A stretch of DNA of 64,000 bases from Plasmopara viticola (GCA_001695595.3 MBPM02000022.1:620001-684000); one strand, 5' to 3'; counted from the first letter of the stretch, positions 25,252 to 38,200 are shown. A program made the numbers and translations. Notes: a model not told the origin generated them from the sequence alone.

Positions 25252-25932
25252 ATGCACAATCCTTCAGACCGCGAGCAAATTGACTTAGGATTGCAACTGG
25301 ATAGCGCCGACAGAGGTAGTGAGGTGTATCGCCAACGGCGTCTAAAGCGCAAATACTACCTTATGAGCTCCCAGGACGACGACTATAAGGTAATCAGCTC
25401 ACTCCGCGGTGAGCAGCAGCAGCTTCTGTGCAAATACAAGTCTAACAAGTGTTCAAATCCGCGCGCCACAAAGCGCAACGGCCAGCTGCACACCCTCTGC
25501 CATTTTCATCGGGATCGCCAGAACGAGCATCAGCGCAAGAGCGATCGCAAGCATCGTATGATAGGTGTTGCGCGACGTGCCAAGCTTGGAAGCGTTGGTG
25601 TCGGCAATGAAAGCACGCGCCGACATAGTCTGCACTCTATAACGTCGCTTGAGGCCACTTTCCCGAGCGAATCCTCCATCTCACCGCTAAATCGCTATGA
25701 CCAGAACGCCTCGGACGCTTCTGTAAATGCGCATTTTGCTCCTGAAGGCTTAGCCAGCAGTCAAGGAGAATTGCCATCACCGCCTGCAAGAACCACACGA
25801 TTACCGCCCATAAGCTTTTTAATGCCCGGGAAGCTGGACGGCTATCGCGCTACCAGCACCGCCACACCCACCCTGCCGCCCACTAGCTTCATCATCGAAA
25901 GTTTGAGTGGCAATGCGGGCAAGACGGCATGA
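25252..25932 (+). CDS. hypothetical protein with a Cys-Cys-Cys-His basic motif
   Basis: The frame stays open from 25036 (298 codons). I choose the ATG at 25252 (226 residues) because an initiator-like motif lies at 25122-25138. A later in-frame ATG at 25363 is also possible. The recognisable part is a compact motif, C-x6-C-x15-C-x2-H, starting CKYKSNKC and ending LCHFHRDRQNEHQRK, followed by a strongly basic stretch. The layout recalls plant WRC zinc motifs (C-x9-C-x10-C-x2-H plus basic residues), but the spacing differs, so I do not assign it. The C-terminal 110 residues are Ser/Pro/Thr-rich and probably disordered (PTLPPTSF near the end). A nuclear or nucleic-acid-binding role is a guess from the basic motif. 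The function is unknown. Confidence 0.7.
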   Translation: MHNPSDREQIDLGLQLDSADRGSEVYRQRRLKRKYYLMSSQDDDYKVISSLRGEQQQLLCKYKSNKCSNPRATKRNGQLHTLCHFHRDRQNEHQRKSDRKHRMIGVARRAKLGSVGVGNESTRRHSLHSITSLEATFPSESSISPLNRYDQNASDASVNAHFAPEGLASSQGELPSPPARTTRLPPISFLMPGKLDGYRATSTATPTLPPTSFIIESLSGNAGKTA

Positions 25933-27134
25933 TTCAATACTTTGGCTTTTTGCTTTCTGCTCCTGAGTTTGCAAATTTCCATTCAGCTCGCCCGCGCGCT
26001 CAACGCTGCTTCGCTCTTAGTAAGTGCCGTCACTTCAAGCCTTAACGGAGAAAAGATCAGAGTCTTCGTTGTTGGAGGGACGAGGTGTGCCGTACCACGC
26101 TTCACTCGAAATCGCTGTTACTCGCATAGCACTAAATTCCATGCGTGCTCACTCAAATACATGCTCTGGATTTACAGCGCTGCTATTACACTGCATATTG
26201 TAATTATCAAAGTAAGGTCTCGATAACGCAGGAAATGCTGGCTTGCACAAACTGTAAATGACTCACGTATGATCTCACGGACGCAAGAGGTATCGTGCTA
26301 GGCTCCGCACTAGACTTTCTTTACCCCACTCTACTCGGCTAAGCTCAGAGTAATCCGACGTCTGGGTATTAATCGCTCGTGATGCACAATCCTGTCTGCG
26401 CTTTTTGGCAAGCATTTCCTTTCAGTGCGTTATAACATCGTCGCCGCGACGTAGAATTATAATTTGCAAGTAAAGCGTACGCTTGATGCGATACTCTGCC
26501 AACCATATCCAACTTTGAGGTCTGAAATCTTGACCTTAGCTGCTTTACATGCATGCAGTTATTAGTCTGATCGTTTCGGATTTCCAATAAGTCGTCGAAC
26601 CGGTTCAACTTAGTACACCGGTACATCGTGCTTTTGTAGTCGCCACTTCGTGCGACTTTCGCGCAACCATTTTAAGGGAGGATTTCTCACTTACAAACAA
26701 CAACAACGAGAACGCAGCCGGGTGAGGCCACGCGATCGGAGAAGGAGCGAGCAAGGCCGCATTTACTGAATTTCCAGGCCGAAACACGCGGTCTTTGAAA
26801 TCGACGCAGACTTCCACTGGTGGAATTGAGTAGCTACAAGCAACATTTAAACGTTTTAGCAGGTTCGCCTGCAATCCGCAGCACAACGCGCGAAAGTGCA
26901 ACCTTCCACTCTCATCTCGACGAGAGGTCACCACTCCGGGCTTAAACATTGAGATTGAACTATTGTTAAAATCCTTCGTTATCCCTATGTGGCTTTCCTT
27001 TCTGTTGTGGAATGAGAGTGAAGGTTCTTTTGCATGTATCATCATTTCTCATTCCGCACTCACTTACTTACGGCTCGCTGGTTTATTTACTATTGCGCTA
27101 TAGGAAATTATCTAGGCCTTACTTCGATGCTGCA
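25933..27134. other. intergenic region and probable 5' UTR of the kinase gene
   Basis: Small frames here (25942-26226 plus, 26605-27045 minus) have no recognisable motif. A TCATTCC initiator-like motif near 27049 lies downstream of the first ATG of the kinase frame (27012) and upstream of the preferred ATG (27135). Confidence 0.45.
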
Positions 27135-30100
27135 ATGAGTGCCGATCAGACTTCACAGAATAATCAGCAGAATGGTGATGGCGACATGATAGTGACGTCG
27201 CCCACGTCCTACGCGCTGCGCGAGTCAATTCGTCATTCGTTGTCCTCGGCGTCAGCAGAAATGGATCCGTTGCCGTCGCAGTCCATCCAGAGCGCCGATC
27301 AAATAAGGCTTCCTCATTCCTCATCGCGAGGTAGTATTTTTAGTCGGGCGCCTCCCCCGCCGCCACCGCAGTCTTCGCCACAGACTAGTGCCGCGTCTCA
27401 AAGTGGTGGCAGCACTAATTTACTGATTCGTCCCTCGTCGAATCCAAATCTTGACATGCACCTTGAGCAAAACTTTGAGGAAAGCGAGTGCTCGGGTCAT
27501 TCACTTGGCCCTACCTCGGCTCTTTACAGTGGTAATCAGCACTTTGCCAGTTCGGCTATGCCTCTCGGAGCCGCTGGGGGTACTAGCTTCAATCATGCTG
27601 CGACAACTACGTATGGAGGCTCTGATTTTAGTCAGACGGCACCGATAAACAACGCAAGCAGCCGACGTTCTGTCTCGCGACGCAGTATCTTCAGCCGTGA
27701 GACTTTCATGCTCACGCGCGGCGAGAAGGAGTCACGTATGACGGTCCCAGAAGGGACCCCCACAGAAATCAAGTGTGAAGGATACTTGACCAAAAGAGGA
27801 CACTTGTTTACGACTTGGAAAACGCGCTACTTTACGTTGCGGGGTGACGTGCTGGAGTACTTTTCAAGTGAGGAGAAGAGTAAAAAGTATGGTGCCGTAA
27901 CAGTTGAAAAGGTGGCCACGTGGTCAGGTGAAGCGCACGGATTTATGTTTTATACCTCTAAGCAGATTCCCTATTATGTGTACGCCTCGTCCGAAGCGGA
28001 GCGGTCAAGATGGTTACGAGCTCTCAAAGAGTTTATGGTTGAAACAGAGGACGTGAGCTGCGAAGGGTACCTCACTAAGCGCGGTCACCTTGTTCCAAGT
28101 CAACGCATGGCGTACTATGTATTAAATGGTACATCCTTGCGTCACTATACAGATCAACAAGCATATCGCGAAAACCAATCAGCGATGGCAGAAGTGGAAA
28201 TACGATCTGTCGCGCCGTGGAATGGCGAGGCGAATGGCCTAATGTTTATGACCGTGACAGGAAATGTTTTTTACGTGATTGCGGACACTGCGGGCGAGCA
28301 GCAAAAGTGGCTCTCAACGGTAAAAAAGTCGACAGCCAGCATCCCGGAACCGGTGGCGTGTGCAGGATATTTAACTAAACAGGGTCACAAGCGGAAAAGC
28401 TGGAAAAAGCGCTATTTCATTTTGCGCGGAAACACCATTTCGTATTATTCAGATTATGATATGGCGAACAACGCAAAGGGTAAACCACTTGCCGAAGTAC
28501 TGGTTGAGGACGTACAAAAGTGGGAAGGCGAACCATTTGGTTTCATGTTCATAACCAATGAGCAAGTGCCTTACTACGTGTATGCTGATAATGACCGTGA
28601 GCGTACGAAGTGGATGAATGCATTAAATAAATTGAACACAGTCGAAGAGGAACATGTAGAAGAAAAGAAGCGTTGCCCGAATTGTTATGCGGTTCTTACT
28701 GGCTCTCGTTTTTGTGGAGCATGTGGCTTTAATTTGCGTGGCACTACCACAGGTGAACGTGCTTCTCGGGCTCAAACTCTTAATGGCGAGGCAGATGATG
28801 ACATTGACGGACGAGATGATATCGATGATGATACAACACCGTTTGACGAACTTGAAGCTTTATCAGAGGGTGCAAGAACACTTTTACTTGCCGTGATGCA
28901 GACCCCGGACGGTGTCGACATCAACGACAAAGAAGGAATGTATTCGAATCGGATGACGAGAAGTCCATCGCAGCAGCCGATAGAGCAGGTGGATCAGAAC
29001 AAAGTTTTCGCAAGGTTTGACGAAGAGGCTGCTGATGCTTTTAGCGAGTCCGAGACTCTTGAAAAACGCCAAGAAAAGAATATGATTAATGAAGATATCA
29101 AGGCAAATTTAAATGATGCGAAACCGGTTCCTCGTGCAGTAGCTCGACGTTCGAGTGAGGATTCTATTGGCGGTGTAAAATCTCCAACTTTGGCTGTGCA
29201 AAAACCACAGATAGCCTCATCGCCGAAAATTGCTCCTCCTAAGACCAAAACGTCTAAATTGGAGCCCAATTTTGGCATTGTCGAGCCCGAGCCTAAGAGA
29301 AATAGCTTTACCTCCTTCAGTGATTCTGAAGGAGAAGAGTCAAAGGTAGAAACGAAGCCTACACTTAAACCGGGTCAATCCTCTTCTCGATCGTCAGCAG
29401 GCCTCAATATGGCTGGTATGGGACGTCGTAAAACGATCGCAATGTTAGCGATGGAGTCAAGTAGCGACGATGAGAGCACAGATGATACGGAGCTGCCGAC
29501 GAGGCCACAAATCAAGGCGGAAGCTTTGAATGATTCGGATAAGAAAGAGTTGAAGCCGACTGAGTACAATCGGGAGCGCAAGAGCTCAGCAGAATCATTA
29601 GAGCTGGACACTCGCGGCATTTCCGCCTTTGATGAGCCGGTAGTGCTGCCTGTGCTTAAGCATAGTGTTAATCCTTCGATCCGCATCAGTGAACGCAATG
29701 ACAAAAAAGACATTTACAACTTTATGGAAAGAGAATTGGATTTTACGCCTCAGTTTGTGCCATCGATCGAGTCTCCTGTTCGGTGTCGTTTCTACAGCTC
29801 TATGGCATACACAACAGCAAAAAAGATCATTATGTTCTTGTCTGATTCTGGTCCACTTGGCCTCTGGAAGCAGGACCCAGAGAACGCGACTCTGACGATT
29901 GACCACAAGTGGTCCATGACTCCGTATTTCAGTCGTGCACAAGAAGAGGGCTATGGTATTGTTGTTTGCAATCCGTTTGCCAACAATGCTGTCGTTTATG
30001 AGGCGGGAGGGTTTGAGCGTGAAGTTCCAGTTCCGAACTCTTCCACCCCAACGGAGCACGTTCTTTTTGTGTGGGATCAGTTTATAACAAAGTGCAAGGG

Positions 30101-31855
30101 CCAAGTCTCGATTATTGCGTACGCCCGCGGTGGTGCGCTAGTTAAGTCAATATTAGAAACATACGAGCAGAGCGCTCGGGAAAAAATCCACCGCATTGCT
30201 TTGATCGAGTCTAAGCACGAAATCGATCACAATGAATCCCCTGGTATCTTGGAGCTTCTTGGGCGTCGATCAATCAATTGGGAAGCATCGTACGAGCCGC
30301 TCGGTGCCCAGATCGTAGATTCACAAGCACGCGTTAACTGCGTGTGTTTGTCCTTGGGCTTTATGCCATCTCAGGAAGCTGACAACACACCAAAAACACT
30401 AGAAAAGGCAGAAGATCCTGCTTTTGCCTTCGTCAATGCCAACCCGAGCCAGCCTGGCATGACTGCCGTTGTAAAACATGTTCGAGCGGAGCTGAGAAAG
30501 AGAAAAAATGCCCCAAAGCCTACTTCCAATTCGCGGCGGCAGTCCAATATAATCGTAATTGGTGAAACGGATGGCGACGAATCGAGCGATCTGTCTGGTG
30601 GTGCTGATGAAGGCAAAACTAGAAACAAAATTAATGGCAATAGCAATGACAGTGAAGACGACGGCAAGATCAAGGCTACATATTACCTGCCCAAGCCAGT
30701 GCCAAAGCCAAAGCGCTGCTCTAATTTTGTCAACAGTGATCCAAACGATAAGCAGCAGCGTTTAGTTTCTGACAAAGACTTTGAATTGATGAAGGTTGTT
30801 GGCCAAGGTGGCTTTGGCAAGGTCTTTTTGTGTCGCAAGATCACACCGCCACGCCAAGGTGAGCACTACGCAATGAAGGTGCTGAAAAAACAGCAAGTTG
30901 TATCGTCTGGCCTGGTGAACACGACCATGGCGGAGCGTAAAATACTGACGGAAATTTCGCACCCATTTGTTGTTAAGCTTCACTACGCTTTTCAAAGTGA
31001 GTCGAAGTTGTATCTTGTGATGGACTATCTCAGCGGTGGTTCTCTGGCTACGCATTTGCGTCGGCGCCGTAAATTTCCGGAGGACTGGGCTCGCTTCTAT
31101 GCCGCTGAGGTCGCTGCGGCTATTGCACATTTACATAGCGCCAACATCATTTACCGCGATGCTAAGCTTGAAAATGTGTTGATGGACCACGATGGACACG
31201 TGCGTATCACCGACTTTGGTTTGTCAAAAGTTGGAGTGTCGGGCCTTAAGGGTGCTACAACTTTTTGTGGCACGGCTGCATATATTGCACCTGAGCTGTT
31301 GAGAGGAAAGGCTTACGGCAAGGCTGCCGACTGGTGGTCGTTTGGCATTTTACTGTACGAAATGATTGGAGGTAAGCCGCCCTACTATCATCGCAACCGT
31401 GATATTATGTTCCAGACGATTCTGAAGCAGGATTGGGTCACATTTTCGCCTAGTTTCTCGGATGCTGCAATTTCGCTTATTAATGGGGTACATGGCTTCA
31501 TTCTTTTGCTACTTGATGTCTTGTCACTTATGTGTTTGCTCTGTTGTTGTTATCATTACAGCTGCTCACCCGTGACCCGATGATGCGCCTCGGAAGTGGC
31601 CCACGAGGAGCTGATGAGGTGTTGACCCATCCATTTTTTGAAAGCATTGACTGGCCAGAGTTGTTGGAGCGCAGAATGCTACCACCATTCAATCCGGGTG
31701 TAGGCAAGATGGATACGCACTATGCTCCTCGAAACATGAACGAAATTACTGCGCGAGATCGCGAGCCGAGTGTAATGATGGCAAAGACTGACCGACCGAA
31801 CGACTTCGACGGATTTAGTTTTGTGGGACGGCCTTCGTCTCTGTCAAATGTGTGA
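27135..31855 (+). CDS. PH-PH-PH / zinc ribbon / Arb2-like / AGC protein kinase
   Basis: Two exons, 27135-31487 and 31562-31855, join across a 74-bp GT-AG intron (GTACATGG...TTACAG), giving 1548 residues. Splicing turns LING into INGLLTRDPMMRLG, the normal end of an AGC kinase domain. Domains in order: Ser-rich N terminus; three PH domains (about 214-310, 306-403, 407-510); a CxxC...CxxC zinc ribbon (about 513-532); a long acidic/Ser linker; an Arb2/FAM172-like alpha/beta-hydrolase fold (about 865-1115; EEGYGIVVCNP, EHVLFVWDQFI); and the kinase (from about 1216). PH1 and PH3 keep the basic W-K-x-R-Y-F lipid-binding pattern, while PH2 does not. The kinase has GQGGFGKV, AMKVLKK, DFG and APE, and a hydrophobic motif FDGFSF near the C terminus, so it resembles PKB/Akt. 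The catalytic loop reads YRDAKLEN (usually RDLK). The Arb2 Ser (HSYGG in FAM172A) is replaced (YARGG), so that domain is probably not a hydrolase. Expected role: phosphoinositide-controlled kinase. An in-frame ATG at 27012 exists but is less likely. Confidence 0.9.
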
Positions 31856-33929
31856 ATAGATTTAATTCAGCAGGATACGCTTGCTTGGCCCACCTACAGC
31901 AATGTGGCGATAGCGTAGATAAAATTAACAAGGGAGCGGAGGTACTGGTTTGCGGGCCCAACGCCTTTAAGAACGCGAGCCTAGTAGAAAACGCGAGGAA
32001 TATCGTGCGTAATGGCACTAGCGTACCGGCAAACAAGTGAACATGTTTAAAATTAAAGTCAATTGTCGTGCTTGTTCTTGAGTCGAAAAACAAAAGGACA
32101 AACAAAATACTTAATTGAAAAAGATGTTGTTTTGTCTAAAGTATATGGCCACATTTGTAATTATATTCGCCTTTCCCCTATCCCCATCGCTTTCTCCTCG
32201 TTACGCGCCAGTTCATAGAGACGCTTCTCTTCTTTAACGTAATAAATCTGTATTTATGGCACTCAGACTGCCGATAGCGCTCACCCTCGCGTTTCCAGCT
32301 GGCGCAAAGTCTCACGGTAACGGAAGCAAATATACTGCTGTAAATTTTGTTTTGAATTATAAATGATCTTTCCATTTTATTGCGTTGACCTGTTTAACGG
32401 CCAAGGTATGCTTACCAGAGCATTTATCAATGTTATTACAGCGTAAGTAGTACTTCGTGCAAATTATGAATGTACAGCATTAGCCATGTTTGTCTTTTTT
32501 TGCAATGTTTCAGACATAAAAAGAAAGGATTGATAATGGGCCATAATTTAACGAAAACTGTGTTAAATTGAGGCGCGACCCCGCATTGTATTCAAACGAG
32601 TACAAACTCATGTGTTGCAGGTACTTCTTTAATTCTGATGGCGCTTCAAACGTGATATTAAAAGATGTGCACTGACGTTTATAGCTATAATATCACCAAT
32701 GGTAGTACTGACGACTGCGACACGGTCAATAACGAATTCTAATCAATCACATCCACCTCGAAGCCACATACCAGCCAACACTTGCACTGGTGAAAAGCCG
32801 CTTCAGCGTGAGCAGAAGCTAAACGCGCTATTCGCTCATGATTGTGTTCACAATTAAATAAGTATTGCCACTAGAGAATCAAATTTGCCAGAAGATTCGG
32901 AATTTCTTGTGTCAACATAAGTCTCTGTCATAATGCTTTTTGGGTAGTGAAGGGTCCTTCGAGCCATCCAATGCACTATACACAGTGCACCTGGACATCT
33001 TTATAATCCGTGTCTTCAAATATAGTCGCTGTTTGCATAGTAATATTTAATTTAAATTAAAAAGAAAAAGGACTCACTATTACGCCAGCGCCGATGTTTC
33101 TGTATTTTACCACCCTTGCTTGATTTGGACTTGGTGAAGGATATCAAAGCCTCAAACTTTCTTCGAGTTGTGGCCGTGTTAAGTCCTCGTATAGTGAAGT
33201 ATTACCCTTTACAGGCATTAAGTGCTGCTCTGTATGCTCGACTTTAAGTGGCTAACACTGGTGTTGCGTAGATTGCTGTATTTTGCGAAAAAACACTAAA
33301 ACATTAAATGCATGAACAGGCTTGGCTGGCACAACCCCTATTCTAAGCCTTAGTTAACTAATAATAGGTCAAAAGCACCCTTCGTAGAAGTGTGTCGATG
33401 CGGGGGCCCCAGCTTCGGTTAAAAAAATCGCCTTTCACAGCCATAACACAAAAGCGAGCAAATTGTGCTATCAGTGGCGTGGCATGTACGCTGTACTTGT
33501 CCACACATACAGCGCCAATTTTTGAAAGTAAAATCACTAAATCGGCGCAACCTTTGACTTCCATTTTGGACCATTCATTGATGTCGCCCTACCATTTCAA
33601 TGTTAGCATGGCAACTATCTCGATCCGGAGCGACACGGAAAGGCTCGAGTCGAAGGACCAGCCTTTTTCTATCACATCGCAAGTTAGCCTCCTATTTGCA
33701 CGGGCAATGTCACTTTCGGATGGAGATATGTACAAGTTGACGGAAGTCTTTGCTACTGCTACGCCATCACATGCAGTGCAAATTACAAATGTTATAAGCA
33801 ATAGAGATTGACACCAGCGATGGCGCCCGCAATTGCCAACAACAAGATTGCATCGTAGAAGATAGCTTATGGCTCTGTTATATTAAGGTTGCAGACTGTG
33901 CTGCATTGCGCTTGCAGCTCGATTAATTG
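31856..33929. other. intergenic region between two convergent genes
   Basis: No supported gene. The plus frame 33392-33811 (139 codons) and opposite frames in 33358-33801 are the only notable ones. They overlap on both strands and match nothing I know. The rest is AT-rich, presumably with the 3' ends of the kinase and UCHL3 transcripts. Confidence 0.45.
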
Positions 33930-35138
33930 TTAGTCGGCCATCGTCTTCGCCAGAGCAAGGATGGTGAACCGCACCTCACCTTCGTCCCTGGCCATAAACT
34001 TTTTAATGATCTGACAGGCGTCCTAGGGAAACAAGAAACACCAATAGAGTTGATTGCTCGAATGTTGCCCCAACAACGAAAGCAAGGTCCTGTCTATACC
34101 TGGAGGATAGTGTCCGGGCTCGACGGTCCATGGTTAATCGGTTGTTTTTTTCGCCCATCCAATTCGTACAAATTGCCATCCACACAACTGCCGACGACGA
34201 CAACAACACGCTTATGTCGCAATCATTGTAGTCAACAATTGAGTGGGCAAAGCATACCTAAAGCACACGAAGTGCGTGTTGATAGGATCGTCCACACTTT
34301 CCAGTTGCTATTGGAGCAATACAAAGTTAAAAATTGCAATAAATGTCAAGAATACTTTAGATAGAGTCAACGCCCTCACACCTCCGACTGTCCAGCCTCC
34401 GCGGCGCTACTGTGTGTTTCCTCCAACTAATAATCGATATAATGAATTGCAATGTACCATTTCTCGCAATCTAATCGTGTCTTAATCGTTACCTCGCCGT
34501 CTTGCTCCAGGTATTGGGCAATCTCTATTGGCGTCATGGTCTTGGTTTTACTAAAAAAACCATCTAAGTAGCTCCCAGGAGCTGCACACGGCACCAAAAC
34601 ATTTCAGCACTATACCTTACGTCAGAGCAACGGCGCTCACTCAAAACTCACTCAGCTGCACCAGGTGACGCATATTGCCGATGGCATGCAAGATACCCAC
34701 CGTTCCACACGCGTTACCTGTAGCACAGCAGCATAAACGTCTAACTCTTTCAGCCGTAAACGACTTGAAAGTCCGTACCAACAGTCTGGCGCATGTAGTA
34801 GACGTTGGACGACGCTGTTTGTCCGTCCTTCTCGATACGAGCTGCTTCCTCTTTATCCGCCTCTTTTGTCTATCACAGCCCAGTTGTAATCACGTCAATC
34901 ATTGCTCTGAATTCTCTCATTGTCTCCCTCCCTCGTTCTTTCGTACATGTGGCTTTATGGGGAAGAGCATGATGACCGCCACGACCGGGGTCGGTACCAT
35001 CGCGAGTGCCCACTCTTCGGTACTAAGCACATCGTAGAAGCTGAACTGAGACGTCGGAAATCCCATTCTCTTCACATAAGAGTTCATGACGTCTGGGTTC
35101 GACTCCAGCGGGAACCAGCGCTTGGGTCTGCCTTCCAT
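33930..35138 (-). CDS. UCHL3: ubiquitin C-terminal hydrolase, UCHL3 type (8 exons)
   Basis: Rebuilt on the minus strand. Exons: 35138-34947, 34869-34779, 34717-34652, 34581-34493, 34426-34382, 34307-34258, 34187-34100 and 34022-33930. All seven introns are GT-AG and 61-77 bp. Phases agree throughout and give 237 residues (human UCHL3 has 230). The start [17 protein letters not shown] parallels the family start. The peptidase C12 catalytic set is complete: Gln92 and Cys98 (MRQTVGNACG), His173 (NTHFVCF) and Asp188 (LYELDG). The Gln-Cys (6) and His-Asp (15) spacings equal those of human UCHL3. The crossover-loop region (about 152-165, [13 protein letters not shown]) is also alignable. The enzyme removes small adducts from the C terminus of ubiquitin or NEDD8, normally in the cytosol. 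It is transcribed divergently from the PA-ankyrin gene, with 161 bp between start codons. It is by far the most intron-rich gene in the window. RNA evidence would settle the exact junctions. Confidence 0.95.
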
Positions 35139-35299
35139 TGTAGCTGCGGTATTAATAAATGGAGGAATTTCCTGATTGTGGATAGGCTGGAAACGATTGT
35201 GACGCTGTTTGATTGCACACTTCTCGAAACGGATTAGACGGGCGATCCATGCATTATCTCAAAAGGTCACACTTGCTTGATTAGCATTCGACCGTTTTA
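35139..35299. promoter_or_regulatory. short divergent intergenic region
   Basis: Only 161 bp separate the start codons of the UCHL3 gene (minus) and the PA-ankyrin gene (plus), so both promoters or 5' UTRs must share it. I see no certain core promoter motif in it. Confidence 0.5.
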
Positions 35300-38200
35300 A
35301 TGCCGCCCAGTGTAGACGTCGAATCTCTGCCTGCGATGGCTGCAGCTGCTCAAAAATATGCCTTTATCTCATGGGAAGCAAGCTTGGGACGTCGAGCATG
35401 TCCATTGGCCACTTTCGGGTCTCGAGAGCCTCAGGAGCTAAATGTTCGCTTGGCTTGTGCTGAGCCGCCACGCGCAGACCAGCCAGAGCTGAAAAATGAA
35501 GCAGAAGTAAGAGGAGCCATCGCTTTGGTGGTGCGTGGAGGCTGCAATTTTGCGCACAAGGCTAGACTGCTACAAAAAGCAGGTGCGGTAGCCATGTTGC
35601 TGGCCAACAACACGAGAGATGAACCTCTCGCGGCATTTACGATGGGAGAGTCCCGCAAAGAATCGGCCGATAGCAAGAAGATTGATGAGGAACCAATTAC
35701 AATTCCTTGTGTGATGATGTGCCTACGTGACGTGCGAGAGCTCTTTCAAAAGTTTCCACCATCAGTGAAGACTGGAAAGCTCTGTTTTGAAATATTACAG
35801 AGTAACGAGGAAGCAGATATTGCAGAGAAGTGTTTGAAGGAGCAAAGGCAGCGATATGAGGCAACAAAAACAGGGAGAGGATGGAAAGCGATTAAATGGA
35901 CCACGACGTCATTTACAACGACAATGGAGCCGCATCACATCGCAAATGACAGCGCCAAAGATGTTCCGAGTCGATTAGACAGTAATAGAAATAGCGAGCC
36001 AATGTCTATCCGAAGTGGAAGGAACTTACTCAATGCTCGAGAAAAGCAGCAGCCTTTACTTGCATTTGTCCAGTGGGCCACAAGTGCCACAACGTATGAG
36101 ATCTGCTTTGCCCCTTTAGCAGATTTTTGTTCGGCAAGTGCTGGTGCGTCGTACTCAGGCAAATTAGTGGCGTGTGACCCACTCGTCGCCGATCGGCCTC
36201 TTAAAAATGTAGAGCAGCTGACTGGAGCTGTAGCTGTGTTGCGACGTGGGTCGTGCTCATTTCCTGAAAAGCTTGCACGAGTGCAGCGTGCGGGAGCTGT
36301 GGCTGCAATCGTGTGCAATGACGATGAAGAAGATTTGGAAGCTGCTTTCGTCATGAGTGTCGACCATATTGACGCGGCTAACGCCACGCTACCAGCTGTA
36401 ATGATCTCACACAAGACATTTTTGCGGATACAGTCTTTTTTAAACCTCACGACTGCAAGGATTCTGTGTCTAGCTGGTCAAATTGCCGACGGAGTGTTAG
36501 AATTAAATGGAAAGTCGGTCTCATTTGATAGCTTGTCAATGCCGGTTTCAAGACAAGTGCCTCGGGAGGATAGAGAACTAAGCATTGGTGACAACAATAC
36601 AGCTTCTCCATCAGACTTAGTCTTCCCTCTTCACCGTGCTTGTCGGAATGGAGATCATGCTGCCTGTCAGCAAGTGTTGGCAAGTACTAAGGGAAAGGAG
36701 GCAAAGCGTCTGCTGGTCAACAGATCGTGCCCGTCAAATGGCCTGACAGCACTGCATCATGCATGTGCAGGTGGAAACGACAATGTGGTGGAGTTCTTGC
36801 TTCAGCATGGTGCGGCTCCCGATAGCCTCGATCTGGCCATGCAAACCCCATTACACGTTGCATGCGCAAACAATCACATAAATTGTGCGCGTTTGCTACT
36901 TCGTGCTGAAGCCCTGTCACCTCAAGTACCCGCAGCGCTTTACAACGTAGACGAAGAATACGGCGGCTTGCCAACTCGACGGAATATTGGTGGGGGAACT
37001 GCGATGCATGAAGCTGCTCGTGCTGGTTCATCTGAGTGTGTGGAGTTACTCCTTAGTACCAATGCACGAGTGGAACATACACGAGATGGAGCGAGCAACA
37101 ATTACGTTTTTCTTGGCGTGAGCGCAACAGACTTGGAAGGCAATACGCCACTCCATATGGCGTGTGCAAACGCTCATGCTGAATGTGGTCTGTATCTCAT
37201 GGCAGCGAGTGCTGATGTCGATTGTCCAAATTCAAAAGGACATTCACCGCTTTTCCTTGCGATCGAGGCTGCAAATGATTCCGTGAAACAGGTTGAAGCT
37301 GTTCAAATTATCAAAAAGCTTATTAAAGCTGGGGCTGTGGTCGAAGAAAGCGATGATGAGGAAAACCATATTAGAAATGATAAGGGCAGTGGAAATTTAT
37401 TACTAGATCGAATCAAATCTTTAGGTCTTCGACGTGACCTGGAGATTCTGTATCTGCGTTACGAAGCCCAGAACGCCAAACAGAAAAACTTGGAGCTCGA
37501 AATGTACAACGAGAAATTGAGAAAGAGTCTTGATGAAACAAACGATGATATCAGAACCCTTCAAAATCTCGTAAACAAGCACGCTGCCTACGAAAATCAA
37601 ATTCATCAGCTTCAATTACAAGTGCAAATGATGTTGCAGTTTCGAGCCAATTGCGACAAGCCAACTTTAAGTTGTAAGGAAACTATCGTTACACCCCTGT
37701 TTGCGGAAGAATCAGGACCTTTGATTGTGAAAAACGATGAAGAATTGGCACTCGAGGCAGCCTTAGCACGGGATTTAGGTAAAAAATGTCTTCGCCAGGG
37801 GCAAAGTGTGTTGGCTGTAAAGTATTTCCAGCGATCATTAGAGCTAATGCCCCTGCCAGGAGTACATCGATTGTTGGTCAATGCCCAAAAGTTAGAACAC
37901 GCTAAATCTAGCAAGACGCCGACGGACAACGCCCTTGGTGTAACTGCGGTTTGCTCAATCAGTACATTATCGGCGTCTGAGATATCGCCAACACCGCCAA
38001 ATGCTAGAGCTGCGAAAATCCAGGAATTAGCTGAATTGGTTCGCATCACAAATACAACGCCTCAAGCTCGTGCAATGCTGGAGAACGAGCTAAACAAATT
38101 GAAGACGCTTTCCAACGACATGGATTTTGCTCGTACTTGCCGCTGGACGGAGTGGCTAGTAGCACTTCCGTGGGGTGACACCAACTCCGGCTTGCAACAT

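Noticed and set aside
26605..27045. 146-codon minus-strand frame upstream of the kinase
   Set aside because: It overlaps the kinase 5' region on the other strand and has no recognisable domain.
27012..27134. Kinase start at the first in-frame ATG (41 extra residues)
   Set aside because: An initiator-like TCATTCC lies downstream of it, and the extra residues look like translated leader; the ATG at 27135 begins MSADQTSQ, a more usual start. Not proved.
33358..33811. 139-codon plus-strand frame and two opposite frames between the kinase and UCHL3
   Set aside because: Conflicting strands and no known motif; possibly part of a decayed or spliced gene, but I could not build one.
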